Of a stretch of DNA of 64,000 bases, positions 1 through 8,767 are shown one piece after another. Below the pieces are notes generated by a model, which ran no database searches, was not told the DNA's origin, and worked only from the letters and a program-made list of their open reading frames with translations. The translations under genes were made by a program, and so were the position numbers. The stretch comes from Phycisphaerales bacterium (GTDB taxonomy: Bacteria; Planctomycetota; Phycisphaerae; Phycisphaerales; UBA1924), in the NCBI GenBank assembly GCA_029260395.1, contig JAJDDJ010000001.1, positions 372,001 to 436,000 on the forward strand, in the 5' to 3' direction. Each line of letters begins with the position of its first letter. The stretch's first letter is position 1.

Positions 1-926
1 CGACGCCCGCGCGAGCGGTCCGGGTGCTCGACCTGCTGCTGACCGAGAAACCGCCGCGAACCGTTGAAGCAGAGAACCTGCTCGCCCTGCCGATCATGAC
101 CTCGCTCATTGCGGAAGACGGCGGGCTTCGACTCATGCGGGCCCGCGTCTACTACCTGCAGGGCCGATCGGACGCGGCTCTCAGGGAGTCGGTCGAGGCA
201 TACCGCGCCATGAGACCCATCGCTCGCGACATGCTGGTGTGGTTCAATTTTGTCGAAACGATGATCGAGGACCGGGCCGGCACGCTTGTGTTCCTCGATC
301 GATTCGAGGCCGAGCCGGGCACCCAGCAGTGGGCCAAGCTGTTCAGAGGAATCCTGCTGATGGGCAGCGAGGACACACGCCCCGACGGTATCAGACTGCT
401 CGAGCAGCACGCTGCCTCGACCGCTGACTCCGAGGTCGCCTTCACCGCATGGCGCTCTCTGGGCGCCCGCAGCTACGAGGCTGAGGACTACGCCAAGGCC
501 ATCGAGTACTGGCAGCAGGCGATCGACAAGCGGCCCAACGACACCACCGTGCTCAATAACATCGCGTACACCTACAGCGCCCGGCTGGACGACCCCGCTC
601 GAGCAGTGCCGATGGCATCCAGGGCGGCAGAACTTGCGCCCAACGACTCCGACGTTCTGCATACGCTGGGCGTCAGCCTTCTCCGAAGTGACCGGGCGCA
701 AGAGGCCCTGGGACCGCTGAACCGGGCCAGAATGGCGGCCCAGACGCCCACGAGTTGGGTAACCGCCTCAGTCCACTACGCCGAGGCGCTCCACACCGTT
801 GGGCAGGTTGAGCCCGCCAAGGAAGTTATCGAAGCGATCCAAAGCAGGATGAATGACCCGAGCGTATTGAACGATGTACTGCGTGAGGACTACATCCGTC
901 TGCGGGCCGCTCTGGGGATGAACTGA
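1..926 (+). CDS. TPR-repeat protein, 5' end outside window
   Basis: The reading frame is open to the left edge (first full codon at base 3), so the GTG at 24 need not be the true start and the N-terminus is missing. About 300 residues are visible. The last 160 or so form three to four tetratricopeptide-like helix pairs, with alternating small and aromatic residues as in AEDYAKAIEYWQQAIDKRPN and the following LNNIAYTYSA segment. TPR arrays are protein-protein scaffolds; no catalytic motif is seen. The gene lies 55 bases upstream of a Wzz/Wzc-like gene and heads a polysaccharide cluster. It may therefore be a periplasmic or secreted scaffold for polysaccharide assembly, as TPR proteins of exopolysaccharide/PEP-CTERM loci are. 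That role is inference from context; the TPR call itself is fairly secure. Confidence 0.7.
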   Translation, partial: TPARAVRVLDLLLTEKPPRTVEAENLLALPIMTSLIAEDGGLRLMRARVYYLQGRSDAALRESVEAYRAMRPIARDMLVWFNFVETMIEDRAGTLVFLDRFEAEPGTQQWAKLFRGILLMGSEDTRPDGIRLLEQHAASTADSEVAFTAWRSLGARSYEAEDYAKAIEYWQQAIDKRPNDTTVLNNIAYTYSARLDDPARAVPMASRAAELAPNDSDVLHTLGVSLLRSDRAQEALGPLNRARMAAQTPTSWVTASVHYAEALHTVGQVEPAKEVIEAIQSRMNDPSVLNDVLREDYIRLRAALGMN

Positions 927-981
927 ACCACTATTCTCGGGCCCAGGCGAACATGCTGGGCACCCACCGATCGAGCACACC

Positions 982-3204
982 ATGACGACCACCAACCCAC
1001 CCCGCCCCCAGCCCGCTCCCGCAGCAGCAGCTCGCGCTGCCCAGCCCTCGGGCCCATCCATCGCTTCGCCCGGCCTGCCGCCCATCGATCCCGTCAAGAT
1101 TGTTCTGAAGTACATGCCGCTGCTTATCGCCGTGGGTGTTATTAGCGTTGCCCTCGGCGTCGGCGTGTTCCTTGTATGGCGGAAGGCCGAGCCGGTGTAC
1201 CGGTCTTCGGTCACTTTTGAAGCGCAAGGCGTGCGTACGTCTACCACCGAAACCTCCGCCCGCGAGGACGATAAGGAACTTGATCGTTTCATGAACTCGC
1301 AGGCTGCGGACATGGCATCGCGGCTTGTTATCGATGCCGTCCTTAATAATCCCCGAACCCGGATCGATGCGCCCGACTGGGCAAGCCGGTTCTCCGATGG
1401 CGGCACCTTCGATGTGCGTGCGGCCCGCAAGGACCTTTCGAGCCGTGTATCCGCCGGTGCTCTCTCCCGCACCAAGTACATCCAACTGAACGTCGATTAC
1501 AGTAAGCCTACGGATGCATACGTGCTCGCGGGGCTCCTGCGTGAAGAGTACCTGAAGAGTCTCAAAGGGCGGACCGATCGCTCGGCTTACAACCAGCGCG
1601 ACGACCTGTCGCAGCGACTCACCGAGCTCACCCAGCAGGAAGAGAACCTCAAGCGCCGCCGCAACGACCTGCTCACATCGGGCGACATCGACGATCTACA
1701 GACCAACACCAGCGCCGCCCAGCGCGAGATCGAGGCCTCTCAGAACCAGCTCACACGCATCAAGCTCATGATTGAGGATTCGCAGAGCAGGCTCGGACAG
1801 TACCGCGCCCAGCTTGAGGCATCGCCAGGCGGCATCGCCTACCCAGACTCGCTCAGAAGTGATGTCGAGAACGACCCCGAACTTCGCAATATCCGCCAGA
1901 CCATTACCGGTCTCGAAGCCGAGATGGGCGCTCTGCGCCAGGCCGGGCTCGGCCCCAACCACCGGACGTTCAAGGCCATTCAGGCTCGCATCGATTCCTG
2001 GAACCAGGAACTCGAGAGCAAACGCCAGGAGCTTCTCCGTTCGCGATTCGACGGCCTCGTCGATGCCATCGCGCTCCAACTCGATGGCCTCCGCGCGCAG
2101 GAAGCAGACTTGCTCCAGTCCATGGAGAGCGCCAAACGCGAAAAGACCGAGATGACTCAGATTCTGTCGCAGGTGCGCGACCTGAACGAAGAGATCGGCC
2201 TCACGGCACAGAGCAAGAACGCCGCTCGCAACCGCCTCGACGAATACCGCGTGCTGATCGGCCTCGATGACGCGGCCCGCATCATCGTCGCCCGATCCGA
2301 GCAACTGCCCGACTCCATGCACTCACCGAAGCCGCTGGTCGTGGTCCCCGCGACGATGGTCGTGCTCCTCGGCCTGACCACCGGCCTGATCTTCCTGCGA
2401 GAAGTGCTCGACCAGCGCGTCAAGGGACCGTCTGATATCACTTCGTTGCAACGTATGCGGCTGGTGGGCGTCATCCCAGATGCAGACGAGGACCCCGAGA
2501 AGCACGAGAACCTCGCGCTCGCGTACCAGAACAAGGACAAGAGCGTGCTGGCCGAGAGCTTCCGCCAGACTCGCGCCTCACTCGCCCGGCGTATGAACGC
2601 GGCGGGCCACCGGAGCATCGCCATTGTCCCGGCCATGCCGGGCTCGGGCGCGACGACGATCGCCACCAATCTGGCCGCGTGTTGCGCCAAGTCGGACATG
2701 AAGGTCGTGCTCATCGATGCGAACTTCCGCAAGCCCCGGCTTCACTCGATCTTCGGGCTCGCCGAGGGTCCCGGCCTAGGCGACGTGCTCGCCGACCCGT
2801 CCATGGGCATCGAGGCCGCCATGCAGGCCACCAGCATCCCCAACCTAAGCGTCGTTACCGCTGGCTCGGCGGGCAACCGCTCCAGTGAGCGGCTCTCGAC
2901 CGCAGCGTTTGGCGACCTCATCACCAACGCCACCGCCACCGCGGATCTCGTGATCGTTGATGCGCCTCCCGGCGTGGTCTCAGGCGATGGCCGGGCCATC
3001 GCCAACCGCGTCGACTCGAGCATGCTCGTGGTCCGGGCGATGAGCGAGAGCCGTGGGCTGGTCAGCCGGCTTCGAAACGAGTTCAGCGACTGCCGGGGCG
3101 AGTTCCTGGGCGTGCTCGTCAACGGTGTCAAGGCCGCTGCGGGCGGCTATCTCAAGCGTAACATCGAGGCAACGCACAAGTACGCCAACTCATCCGAGGC
3201 CTGA
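982..3204 (+). CDS. Wzz/Wzc-like polysaccharide co-polymerase with degenerate P-loop
   Basis: A 740-residue inner-membrane protein with the two-part architecture of Wzc-type tyrosine autokinases. A Pro/Ala-rich N-terminus is followed by a membrane segment near residues 45-66, a long periplasmic coiled-coil region (about 190-430), a second membrane segment near 450-472 and a cytoplasmic ATPase domain (about 520-740). The ATPase part has a Walker A' (VVLIDANFRKP) and a Walker B (DLVIVDAPPG, near 654-663). The P-loop reads PGSGATT at 553-559, so the ATP-binding lysine of GxGK(S/T) is alanine. The C-terminal tyrosine cluster of active BY-kinases is also missing; only two tyrosines remain near the end. 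The protein would set polysaccharide chain length and export, possibly without kinase activity. Epimerase and WecA-type genes follow at once. ATG start, no obvious Shine-Dalgarno. Confidence 0.85.
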   Translation: MTTTNPPRPQPAPAAAARAAQPSGPSIASPGLPPIDPVKIVLKYMPLLIAVGVISVALGVGVFLVWRKAEPVYRSSVTFEAQGVRTSTTETSAREDDKELDRFMNSQAADMASRLVIDAVLNNPRTRIDAPDWASRFSDGGTFDVRAARKDLSSRVSAGALSRTKYIQLNVDYSKPTDAYVLAGLLREEYLKSLKGRTDRSAYNQRDDLSQRLTELTQQEENLKRRRNDLLTSGDIDDLQTNTSAAQREIEASQNQLTRIKLMIEDSQSRLGQYRAQLEASPGGIAYPDSLRSDVENDPELRNIRQTITGLEAEMGALRQAGLGPNHRTFKAIQARIDSWNQELESKRQELLRSRFDGLVDAIALQLDGLRAQEADLLQSMESAKREKTEMTQILSQVRDLNEEIGLTAQSKNAARNRLDEYRVLIGLDDAARIIVARSEQLPDSMHSPKPLVVVPATMVVLLGLTTGLIFLREVLDQRVKGPSDITSLQRMRLVGVIPDADEDPEKHENLALAYQNKDKSVLAESFRQTRASLARRMNAAGHRSIAIVPAMPGSGATTIATNLAACCAKSDMKVVLIDANFRKPRLHSIFGLAEGPGLGDVLADPSMGIEAAMQATSIPNLSVVTAGSAGNRSSERLSTAAFGDLITNATATADLVIVDAPPGVVSGDGRAIANRVDSSMLVVRAMSESRGLVSRLRNEFSDCRGEFLGVLVNGVKAAAGGYLKRNIEATHKYANSSEA

Positions 3205-3210
3205 TGCATC

Positions 3211-4209
3211 TTGCCAGATTCCGGCGCCAACCGCAGACACTCGCTCGTCACGGGCGGCGCCGGGTTCATCGGCTCGCACCTCGTTGAGCGGCTGCTCGCT
3301 CGCGGCGACCGGGTCACCATCGTCGATGACCTCTCCACGGGCCAGCGCGACAACCTGGAAGCGTGCGCACAGGCCCGTTTCATCGAGGCCGACGTCAAGG
3401 ACGCGCTGCCCAGCCTCGCGGCGGAGCGTGAAACGTTCGATGAGATCTACCACCTCGCCGCTGCCGTGGGCGTGCAACTCGTGCTCGACGATCCCGCCGC
3501 CGCTATCGAGGTCAACGTGGGTCGAACCTCTGAAGTGCTCCGGTACGCGCTGGACCAGCACAAGCCGCCCCATGTGCTGATCGCTTCGAGCTCCGAGGCC
3601 TACGGAAAGGGCACCCGCACGCCGTTCCACGAAGACGACGACGTGGTGTTCGGTCCCACCAGCGTTGCCCGCTGGTCGTACGGCTACTCCAAGGCGCTCG
3701 ACGAGTTTCTCGCGATCTCGCTCCACCGGTCCAAGGGGCTGCCCGCGGTTGTCGCTCGGTTCTTCAACACCGTCGGCCCCAGGCAGCTCGGTTCCTACGG
3801 CATGGTGCTGCCGAGGTTTGTGCAGGCCGCCATAGCGAGCGAACCGCTCAGGGTCTTCGGCGACGGCTCGCAGTCACGCTGCTTCTGCGACGTGCGCGAC
3901 GTCGCCGGTGCGCTGCCCAAACTCATCGCCACCCCCACCGCACCGGGCCGGGTGTTCAACGTTGGCTCCGACCGCGAGATCTCTATTCTCGAACTCGCCA
4001 AGCTCGTGATTCGAGTCACCGCAAGCAGCTCGGAGATCGAGACGGTCTCGTTTGAGCGGGCGTTCGGCCCGGGCTTCGAGGACCTGCCCCGCCGCGTGCC
4101 CGACCTGACCAGGCTCCGTGAGGCGATCGACTTTGCGCCGACCATCTCGCTGGAGCAGACTGTCGCCGATGTCGCTCAGTTCTGTGCCGCCGGAGGCATC
4201 GCCCCGTGA
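3211..4209 (+). CDS. NAD-dependent nucleotide-sugar epimerase/dehydratase
   Basis: An extended short-chain dehydrogenase of 332 residues. The Rossmann motif TGGAGFIGSHL lies near residues 13-23. The catalytic set is present: SSSEAYG and the Y-x-x-x-K pair Y157/K161 (YGYSK). The RFFNTVGPRQ and NVGSD segments are typical of UDP-glucose 4-epimerase and UDP-glucuronate decarboxylase relatives. It would convert a UDP- or dTDP-sugar in the cytoplasm to supply polysaccharide synthesis; the exact sugar cannot be fixed from sequence. The start used is TTG at 3211, six bases after the upstream stop; the nearby ATG at 3204 is out of frame. The 3' end overlaps the next gene by 4 bases (GTGA), which indicates translational coupling with the WecA-type transferase. 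Confidence 0.85.
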   Translation: MPDSGANRRHSLVTGGAGFIGSHLVERLLARGDRVTIVDDLSTGQRDNLEACAQARFIEADVKDALPSLAAERETFDEIYHLAAAVGVQLVLDDPAAAIEVNVGRTSEVLRYALDQHKPPHVLIASSSEAYGKGTRTPFHEDDDVVFGPTSVARWSYGYSKALDEFLAISLHRSKGLPAVVARFFNTVGPRQLGSYGMVLPRFVQAAIASEPLRVFGDGSQSRCFCDVRDVAGALPKLIATPTAPGRVFNVGSDREISILELAKLVIRVTASSSEIETVSFERAFGPGFEDLPRRVPDLTRLREAIDFAPTISLEQTVADVAQFCAAGGIAP

Positions 4210-5594
4210 ACCAGGATCTCGCTCAGGAACTGCTTGATTCCACTCCAGCCCCGGCCTTCGCCGAGGACGTAGTAACGCGGCTCGAGTACTTTCACGCGTA
4301 CATCGGCGTGCTCGCAGTTGCGTTCGTGATCGCGCTGGTGACCACGCCCATCATGCGATGGCTCGCGGTATCCAACGGTATTGTTGACCGGCCTGACCCT
4401 CGCAAAGTCCACCGGATCCCCGTGGCCTACCTCGGTGGGGTCGCGGTGTTCATGGGCATCGTCGGGGGCATCGCCTACAGCTACGTCGCGACCATCTACC
4501 CGGGCCTCGGCCTCATCGACTTCTCGATCTCCCCCGGCTCGACACGCATCCCCGAGGCCGTGCCTATCTCCGTGCTGTTGGGCATGACGGTGATCATGCT
4601 GCTTGGATTAATCGACGACGTGGTCGGGATCGAGCCCCGCCTCAAGATCGCGGGCCAGCTCTTTGCCGCTGCGGCATTGGCCGTACAAGATGTCGGTGTC
4701 AAGGTGGCCGCAGGGGTTGTGCTACCGCTGGCCGACTGGGTCGGCATCCCCACCATCGAGGTCGCGGGACAGGAAACGGTGGGCATCATTATCGATCTGG
4801 GCCGCGAGTGGCCTGTGCTCGGATCAGTGCTGACGGTTGATGTGATCTACTGGATCGGAACCGCGATCATCGCCATGGGCGTGCTGGGCGCGTGCAACGC
4901 TTCCAACCTCATCGACGGCCTCGACGGACTGCTTACGGGGGTCACCGGCATCTGCGTTGCCGGCCTGCTCGTGGTGGCTCTGGGCATGGCCGTGCTCGAC
5001 GACGGCCCGCGCGACGGCCAACGCATCGTCGTATGCATGGCGGTGTTCGGGGCCTGCCTCGGGTTCCTCCCCCACAACTTCAACCCGGCGAGCATATTCC
5101 TAGGCGACTGCGGCTCCATGCTGCTCGGCTTTGTCACCATCGTCATCATCCTGAGCCTTGGCGACACCGGCAAGACCGCGCTGGTCATCGCGGGCATGAC
5201 CATGTACGCCGTGCCCATGATCGACACCGTGCTCGCGATCGTCCGCCGAAAGCTCGCGGGTAAGCGCATGTCCGATGCAGACTCCGATCACCTGCACCAC
5301 ATGCTCAAGCGTTCGTTGGGTGTGAAGGGAGCGGTGCTTAGCCTGTACGGCATCGGCCTGGCGTTCGCTGTCATCGGCATCCTGATGACTCTCGGCCGGG
5401 CGCGCATCACCTATGTCTTTGCCATCGTGTTTGTCTCGTACATCGGGGTCACCGCGATCAAGCTCGCCCGCAAGCGCCAGCGAGAACTCGCCGAGGTCAG
5501 TCCCACGCTCGCACCCAGCCTGCCTACCAGTCAGGATTCGAGCAATCCTGGCCCTCGGTCTGTCAGACCCGACGCGACCACCGAAGTCGGCTAA
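4206..5594 (+). CDS. WecA/TagO-type undecaprenyl-phosphate sugar-1-phosphate transferase
   Basis: A 462-residue polytopic membrane protein of glycosyltransferase family 4 (MraY/WecA). Characteristic cytoplasmic motifs appear in order: RKVHRIPVAYLGG near the N-terminus, GLIDDVVG (about 133-140, Asp-Asp for Mg2+), NASNLIDGLDGL (about 231-242), FLGDCGS (about 298-304) and the histidine motif HLHHM (about 362-366). The family transfers a UDP-linked amino-sugar-1-phosphate (GlcNAc in WecA/TagO) onto undecaprenyl phosphate, starting a lipid-linked glycan. The HLHHM motif favours WecA/TagO over MraY, and there is no mur gene context. About ten membrane spans are visible. The last 50 residues are polar and probably a disordered cytoplasmic tail. 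GTG start overlapping the epimerase stop. Confidence 0.9.
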   Translation: MNQDLAQELLDSTPAPAFAEDVVTRLEYFHAYIGVLAVAFVIALVTTPIMRWLAVSNGIVDRPDPRKVHRIPVAYLGGVAVFMGIVGGIAYSYVATIYPGLGLIDFSISPGSTRIPEAVPISVLLGMTVIMLLGLIDDVVGIEPRLKIAGQLFAAAALAVQDVGVKVAAGVVLPLADWVGIPTIEVAGQETVGIIIDLGREWPVLGSVLTVDVIYWIGTAIIAMGVLGACNASNLIDGLDGLLTGVTGICVAGLLVVALGMAVLDDGPRDGQRIVVCMAVFGACLGFLPHNFNPASIFLGDCGSMLLGFVTIVIILSLGDTGKTALVIAGMTMYAVPMIDTVLAIVRRKLAGKRMSDADSDHLHHMLKRSLGVKGAVLSLYGIGLAFAVIGILMTLGRARITYVFAIVFVSYIGVTAIKLARKRQRELAEVSPTLAPSLPTSQDSSNPGPRSVRPDATTEVG

Positions 5595-5644
5595 ACCGCC
5601 CGTAAGCCGCCCTCGCAACGCTGCTTGGGCCATTCTGACCGTCC

Positions 5645-5671
5645 TTGGCTGCCCGCTCGCGTCGGTATACT
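5645..5671 (+). promoter_or_regulatory. Candidate promoter of parA, leaderless layout
   Basis: A good -10 element TATACT at 5666-5671 stands 6 bases before the ATG at 5678, with a weak -35 (TTGGCT, 5645-5650) at 15 bases spacing. A transcript from here would begin at or next to the start codon. No Shine-Dalgarno is seen before the ATG. Confidence 0.35.
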
Positions 5672-5677
5672 CCTCAC

Positions 5678-6574
5678 ATGGAGAAGACCACCACAGCACG
5701 GACGCTGGCGCTGATGAACCAAAAAGGCGGCGTGGGCAAGACCACCACCGCGGTCAACCTCGCAGCCGGTCTCGCCCGGCTCGGCCAGCGAACCCTGCTG
5801 ATCGACCTCGACCCGCAGGCCCACGCCTCGCTGCACTTGGGCATCGAGCCCGATGAGAACCAGCCGAGCGTTTACGACGTGCTGATGGACCCCTCGCTCG
5901 ATCCGTCATCGGCGATCAGAAACTCGGGCGAGCGGCTCGATGTGCTCGCCGCCGAGACCGACCTAGCCGCCGCCGAGAGCGAACTGGCACCCCTCGCCGA
6001 CCGCACCAGCCGTCTGGGCAACGCCATCGGCAAGCTGGCACACCACTACGACGCGGTGCTCATCGACTGCCCCCCCTCGCTGGGGCTGCTCACCATCAAC
6101 GCGCTCGCGTGCGCGCACCAGGTGCTCATCCCGATGCAGGCGCACTTTCTCGCGCTCCACGGCGTGGGCAAGCTGCTGGAAACCGTCAAGATGCTAAGCG
6201 GCTCGGTCAACCCCGAACTGCGTGTGATGGGCATCGTGCTGTGCGCGTACGACGCGCAGGCCTCACACACCCGAGAGGTCGTCGCGGACCTCGACGACTT
6301 CCTAAGCAGCGCCGCCGGCACGGGTGAGCCATGGGACGGCGCCCGCGTGCTCGGACCTGCGATCAGGCGGAACATCAAGCTCGCCGAGTGCCCGAGCTTC
6401 GGGCAAACCATCTTTGAGTACGCGCCAGGTGCGCCCGGCGCCGAGGACTATGAGGCGCTGGCCCGCTCGGTGCTCGATCGGCTCGCATCGAATCAGACGC
6501 AGCGAACCACTTCATCGCTCGATGCCGAGATCCACGTCAAGCCTCAAGCCCAGCCCGCTGAGCACCTGCCGTGA
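5678..6574 (+). CDS. ParA/Soj-family ATPase
   Basis: A 298-residue deviant-Walker ATPase. The N-terminus carries QKGGVGKTT with both lysines (K16 and K21), then LLIDLDPQ (Walker A'), then VLIDCPPSLGLLT (Walker B/switch II) and the IPMQAHFLALHG segment typical of chromosomal Soj-type ParA. Such proteins dimerise on ATP and bind DNA or membrane surfaces to position chromosomes, plasmids or protein assemblies. No parB follows: the next gene, overlapping by GTGA, is VanZ-like and then murJ. Its cargo may therefore be envelope machinery rather than the chromosome (inference). The frame is open further upstream to a TTG at 5645, but the ATG at 5678 matches the family N-terminus. Confidence 0.88.
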   Translation: MEKTTTARTLALMNQKGGVGKTTTAVNLAAGLARLGQRTLLIDLDPQAHASLHLGIEPDENQPSVYDVLMDPSLDPSSAIRNSGERLDVLAAETDLAAAESELAPLADRTSRLGNAIGKLAHHYDAVLIDCPPSLGLLTINALACAHQVLIPMQAHFLALHGVGKLLETVKMLSGSVNPELRVMGIVLCAYDAQASHTREVVADLDDFLSSAAGTGEPWDGARVLGPAIRRNIKLAECPSFGQTIFEYAPGAPGAEDYEALARSVLDRLASNQTQRTTSSLDAEIHVKPQAQPAEHLP

Positions 6575-6945
6575 AGATCGCAAGGCTCGCACTGGGGCTC
6601 TACCTCGCGGCGCTGCTTACCGCGACGCACTGGCCCAAACTCAGCGTCAACCCTGAGAGCGGCCTGCGGCTCGATCTGCTGATCCACTGCGGAGCGTTCG
6701 GCATGCTGACCGTGCTGATCGCGCTGGCCCGCGTGTTTCACATGGGCTGGCTGACCGGTCGCAACATCGCTCTCAGCGGCCTCGCCGCCTCAGCCATCGC
6801 GGGCTTCGATGAACTCACCCAGACGCTCGAACCCTTTGGCCGGGTGACCGACGTAGGTGATTACGCCGCTGACCTGGTGGGCATCGCGCTGGCGATGTTG
6901 GCCCTAGTGGCGCTGGCGAGGGTCAACGGTCGAAAGACTGGATGA
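6571..6945 (+). CDS. VanZ-like membrane protein
   Basis: A 124-residue integral membrane protein with three to four hydrophobic segments. The VanZ-family pattern is visible: an N-terminal helix ending THWPK, then LDLLIHCGAFGML (usual form D-K-x-x-H-F-x-x-F), then DELTQ (usual E-x-x-Q), and finally VGDYAADLVGIALA (usual D-x-x-x-N-x-x-G). VanZ itself gives low-level teicoplanin resistance by an unknown mechanism; most chromosomal homologues have no known role. It sits between parA and murJ with 4-base overlaps on both sides (GTGA and ATGA), so it is co-translated with them and probably serves the envelope. GTG start. Confidence 0.75.
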   Translation: MKIARLALGLYLAALLTATHWPKLSVNPESGLRLDLLIHCGAFGMLTVLIALARVFHMGWLTGRNIALSGLAASAIAGFDELTQTLEPFGRVTDVGDYAADLVGIALAMLALVALARVNGRKTG

Positions 6946-8573
6946 TGCGCACGGACGTCGGCAGGGCTGCGGGCACGATCGCGGGCTGGACGCTTTTCTC
7001 GCGGCTCTTCGGGCTTGTGCGAGACCTGGTGACCGCTCGCCTGTTCGGCGACACCGTGCTCGGCTCGGCGTTCATGGCGGCATTCATCGTCCCCAACGTG
7101 TTTCGCAGGCTCTTTGGCGAGGGGGCGCTTTCGGCGGCCTTCCTGCCTGTCTACACCCAGTCGCTCGCCAAGGGCGACACCGACGGCGCCGACCGCGTGG
7201 CCTCGGCCGTGTTCGCAAGCCTCGCGATCGTCACCGGTTTGATACTGATCGTCGCCGAACTCGTGCTGCTTGTGCTGCTGTTTGTGCTCCCCGACAGCCC
7301 CGAGCGGGCGCTGTCGCTCAAGCTCATCGCGATCACGCTGCCGTTCATGCCTGCGGTGTGCGCCTCGGCGGTGCTCGGGGGCGTGCTGCACGCGCACGGC
7401 CGGTTCGTCCCCACCGCAGCGGCACCGGTGATTCTCAACCTGCTGCTCATCGCCGCAGCCCTGCCCGCGCTGCTGATGCCCGCCGATCGCGCCCCCACCG
7501 CTGAGCAGACCGCCTACCTGATGGCCGGCGCAGCGGTCATTGCGGGCGTGCTGCAAGTCGCCTGGGCGCTGGCTGCCTTGCGCGGCCGGCTCCGCTGGCG
7601 GCGCGATGTTTCGCTCGCCAAGGACCAGAGCAAGGACGTCCTCCGCCGATTCGGACCCGTCGCTCTCGGCATGGGCACACTCCAACTCAACACGCTGATC
7701 GACACGTTCCTCGCGATGGTCCCCGTGTGGATCGGCCCGACGGTCTTTGGCCTCACCTACCCGCTCGACGAAGCCTCCAACGGCATCCTCGGTTTCACCC
7801 AGCGTCTCTACCAGTTCCCGCTGGGCGTGTTCGGGATCGCGGTTGCGACCGCGGCCTTCCCGCTGCTCGCGCGGTTCGCCGCCGAGAACAAGCACACTGA
7901 GTTTGTGCGCACACTCCGCGATGCGCTTCGCCTCTCGCTGTTCATCGGGCTGCCCGCGTCGGTCGGGCTCATACTCGTTCGCCACGACCTGGTGAGCGTG
8001 CTGTTCGGCGGGCCGGGCAGCGCCTTCAGCGAGCAGGGCCTAGCGCGATCCGCAGCGGTGCTGCTTGGGTACGCGCCCGCTGTCTGGATCTACGGGCTCA
8101 ACCACGTGCTGAGCCGATCGCTCTACGCGCGCGGCGACACCGCTGGACCGACCCGTGCGGCCCTCGCCTCGCTCGCGCTCAACCTTGTTCTCAACCTCGG
8201 CCTGATCTGGGTGCTGGGTGAAGCCGGGCTCGCGTGGTCGACTGCCGCCGCATCGCTGTTCCAGTTCCTGCTGCTCGCCAGGCTTGTGCGAAAGAGCATG
8301 GATGGTGAGCAGTTGGTGGATGCTGCGGTTCGGCGTTCGGTGGTGCGCACAGCGCTGATGACCGCGGCGATGGCGCTGGGCGTGGCCGCGAGTATGTGGG
8401 GCGTGCAAGCGTTCGCGTTCACCGGTTGGCCGAATGCCGGGGCGGGACTAGCGGCTGCGGTGTTCGCCGGGATCGGGGTGTACCTGGTGCTGGCAGCGGC
8501 GCTGCGCGCGCCGGAGCTGTCGATGCTGATTCGCCGCCGCGTGCTACCATCGGAACAAGGAGACTCGCCATGA
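6942..8573 (+). CDS. murJ: Lipid II flippase MurJ (MviN)
   Basis: A 543-residue protein with about 14 hydrophobic helices, the expected size and topology for a MOP-superfamily flippase. The N-terminal segment GWTLFSRLFGLVRD and the motif FGEGALSAAFLPVY are hallmarks of MurJ/MviN. It moves undecaprenyl-linked peptidoglycan precursor (lipid II) across the inner membrane. Its presence suggests that this organism makes peptidoglycan, which matters because planctomycetes were long thought to lack it. It starts ATGATG, overlapping the VanZ-like stop, and its own stop overlaps the start of a small entericidin-like gene. The polysaccharide flippase role is an alternative for divergent relatives, but the motifs favour MurJ. 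Confidence 0.92.
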   Translation: MMRTDVGRAAGTIAGWTLFSRLFGLVRDLVTARLFGDTVLGSAFMAAFIVPNVFRRLFGEGALSAAFLPVYTQSLAKGDTDGADRVASAVFASLAIVTGLILIVAELVLLVLLFVLPDSPERALSLKLIAITLPFMPAVCASAVLGGVLHAHGRFVPTAAAPVILNLLLIAAALPALLMPADRAPTAEQTAYLMAGAAVIAGVLQVAWALAALRGRLRWRRDVSLAKDQSKDVLRRFGPVALGMGTLQLNTLIDTFLAMVPVWIGPTVFGLTYPLDEASNGILGFTQRLYQFPLGVFGIAVATAAFPLLARFAAENKHTEFVRTLRDALRLSLFIGLPASVGLILVRHDLVSVLFGGPGSAFSEQGLARSAAVLLGYAPAVWIYGLNHVLSRSLYARGDTAGPTRAALASLALNLVLNLGLIWVLGEAGLAWSTAAASLFQFLLLARLVRKSMDGEQLVDAAVRRSVVRTALMTAAMALGVAASMWGVQAFAFTGWPNAGAGLAAAVFAGIGVYLVLAAALRAPELSMLIRRRVLPSEQGDSP

Positions 8574-8767
8574 AGAAGGCCAAAGCGCTGCTCGCCGGGT
8601 CGTGTCTGTTTGTGCTCGCCGGGTGCAATACAGTGGAGGGCGCCGCCGAGGACATCCGCGGCGCGGGCGAGAGCATCGGCGACACCCTCGATCGCACCGG
8701 CAAGACCCTGACCGGTCAGGACCAGCCAAAGAAGATCGAAGCGACCAAGGCCGAGAAGATCGAGTGA
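8570..8767 (+). CDS. Entericidin-like small lipoprotein
   Basis: A 65-residue predicted lipoprotein. A short signal peptide ends in the lipobox LAGC (Cys at residue 22), followed by NTVEGAAEDIRGAGESIGD, which matches the pattern of the entericidin EcnA/EcnB family (NTxxGxGxDI). Entericidins are small outer-membrane lipoproteins linked to stress and membrane integrity; the function here is unproven. The last 15 residues are Lys/Glu-rich. A strong Shine-Dalgarno (AAGGAGA, 8556-8562) precedes the ATG. The gene overlaps the murJ stop (ATGA) and its own stop shares bases with the next ATG (TGATG), so it is firmly within the operon. Confidence 0.75.
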   Translation: MKKAKALLAGSCLFVLAGCNTVEGAAEDIRGAGESIGDTLDRTGKTLTGQDQPKKIEATKAEKIE

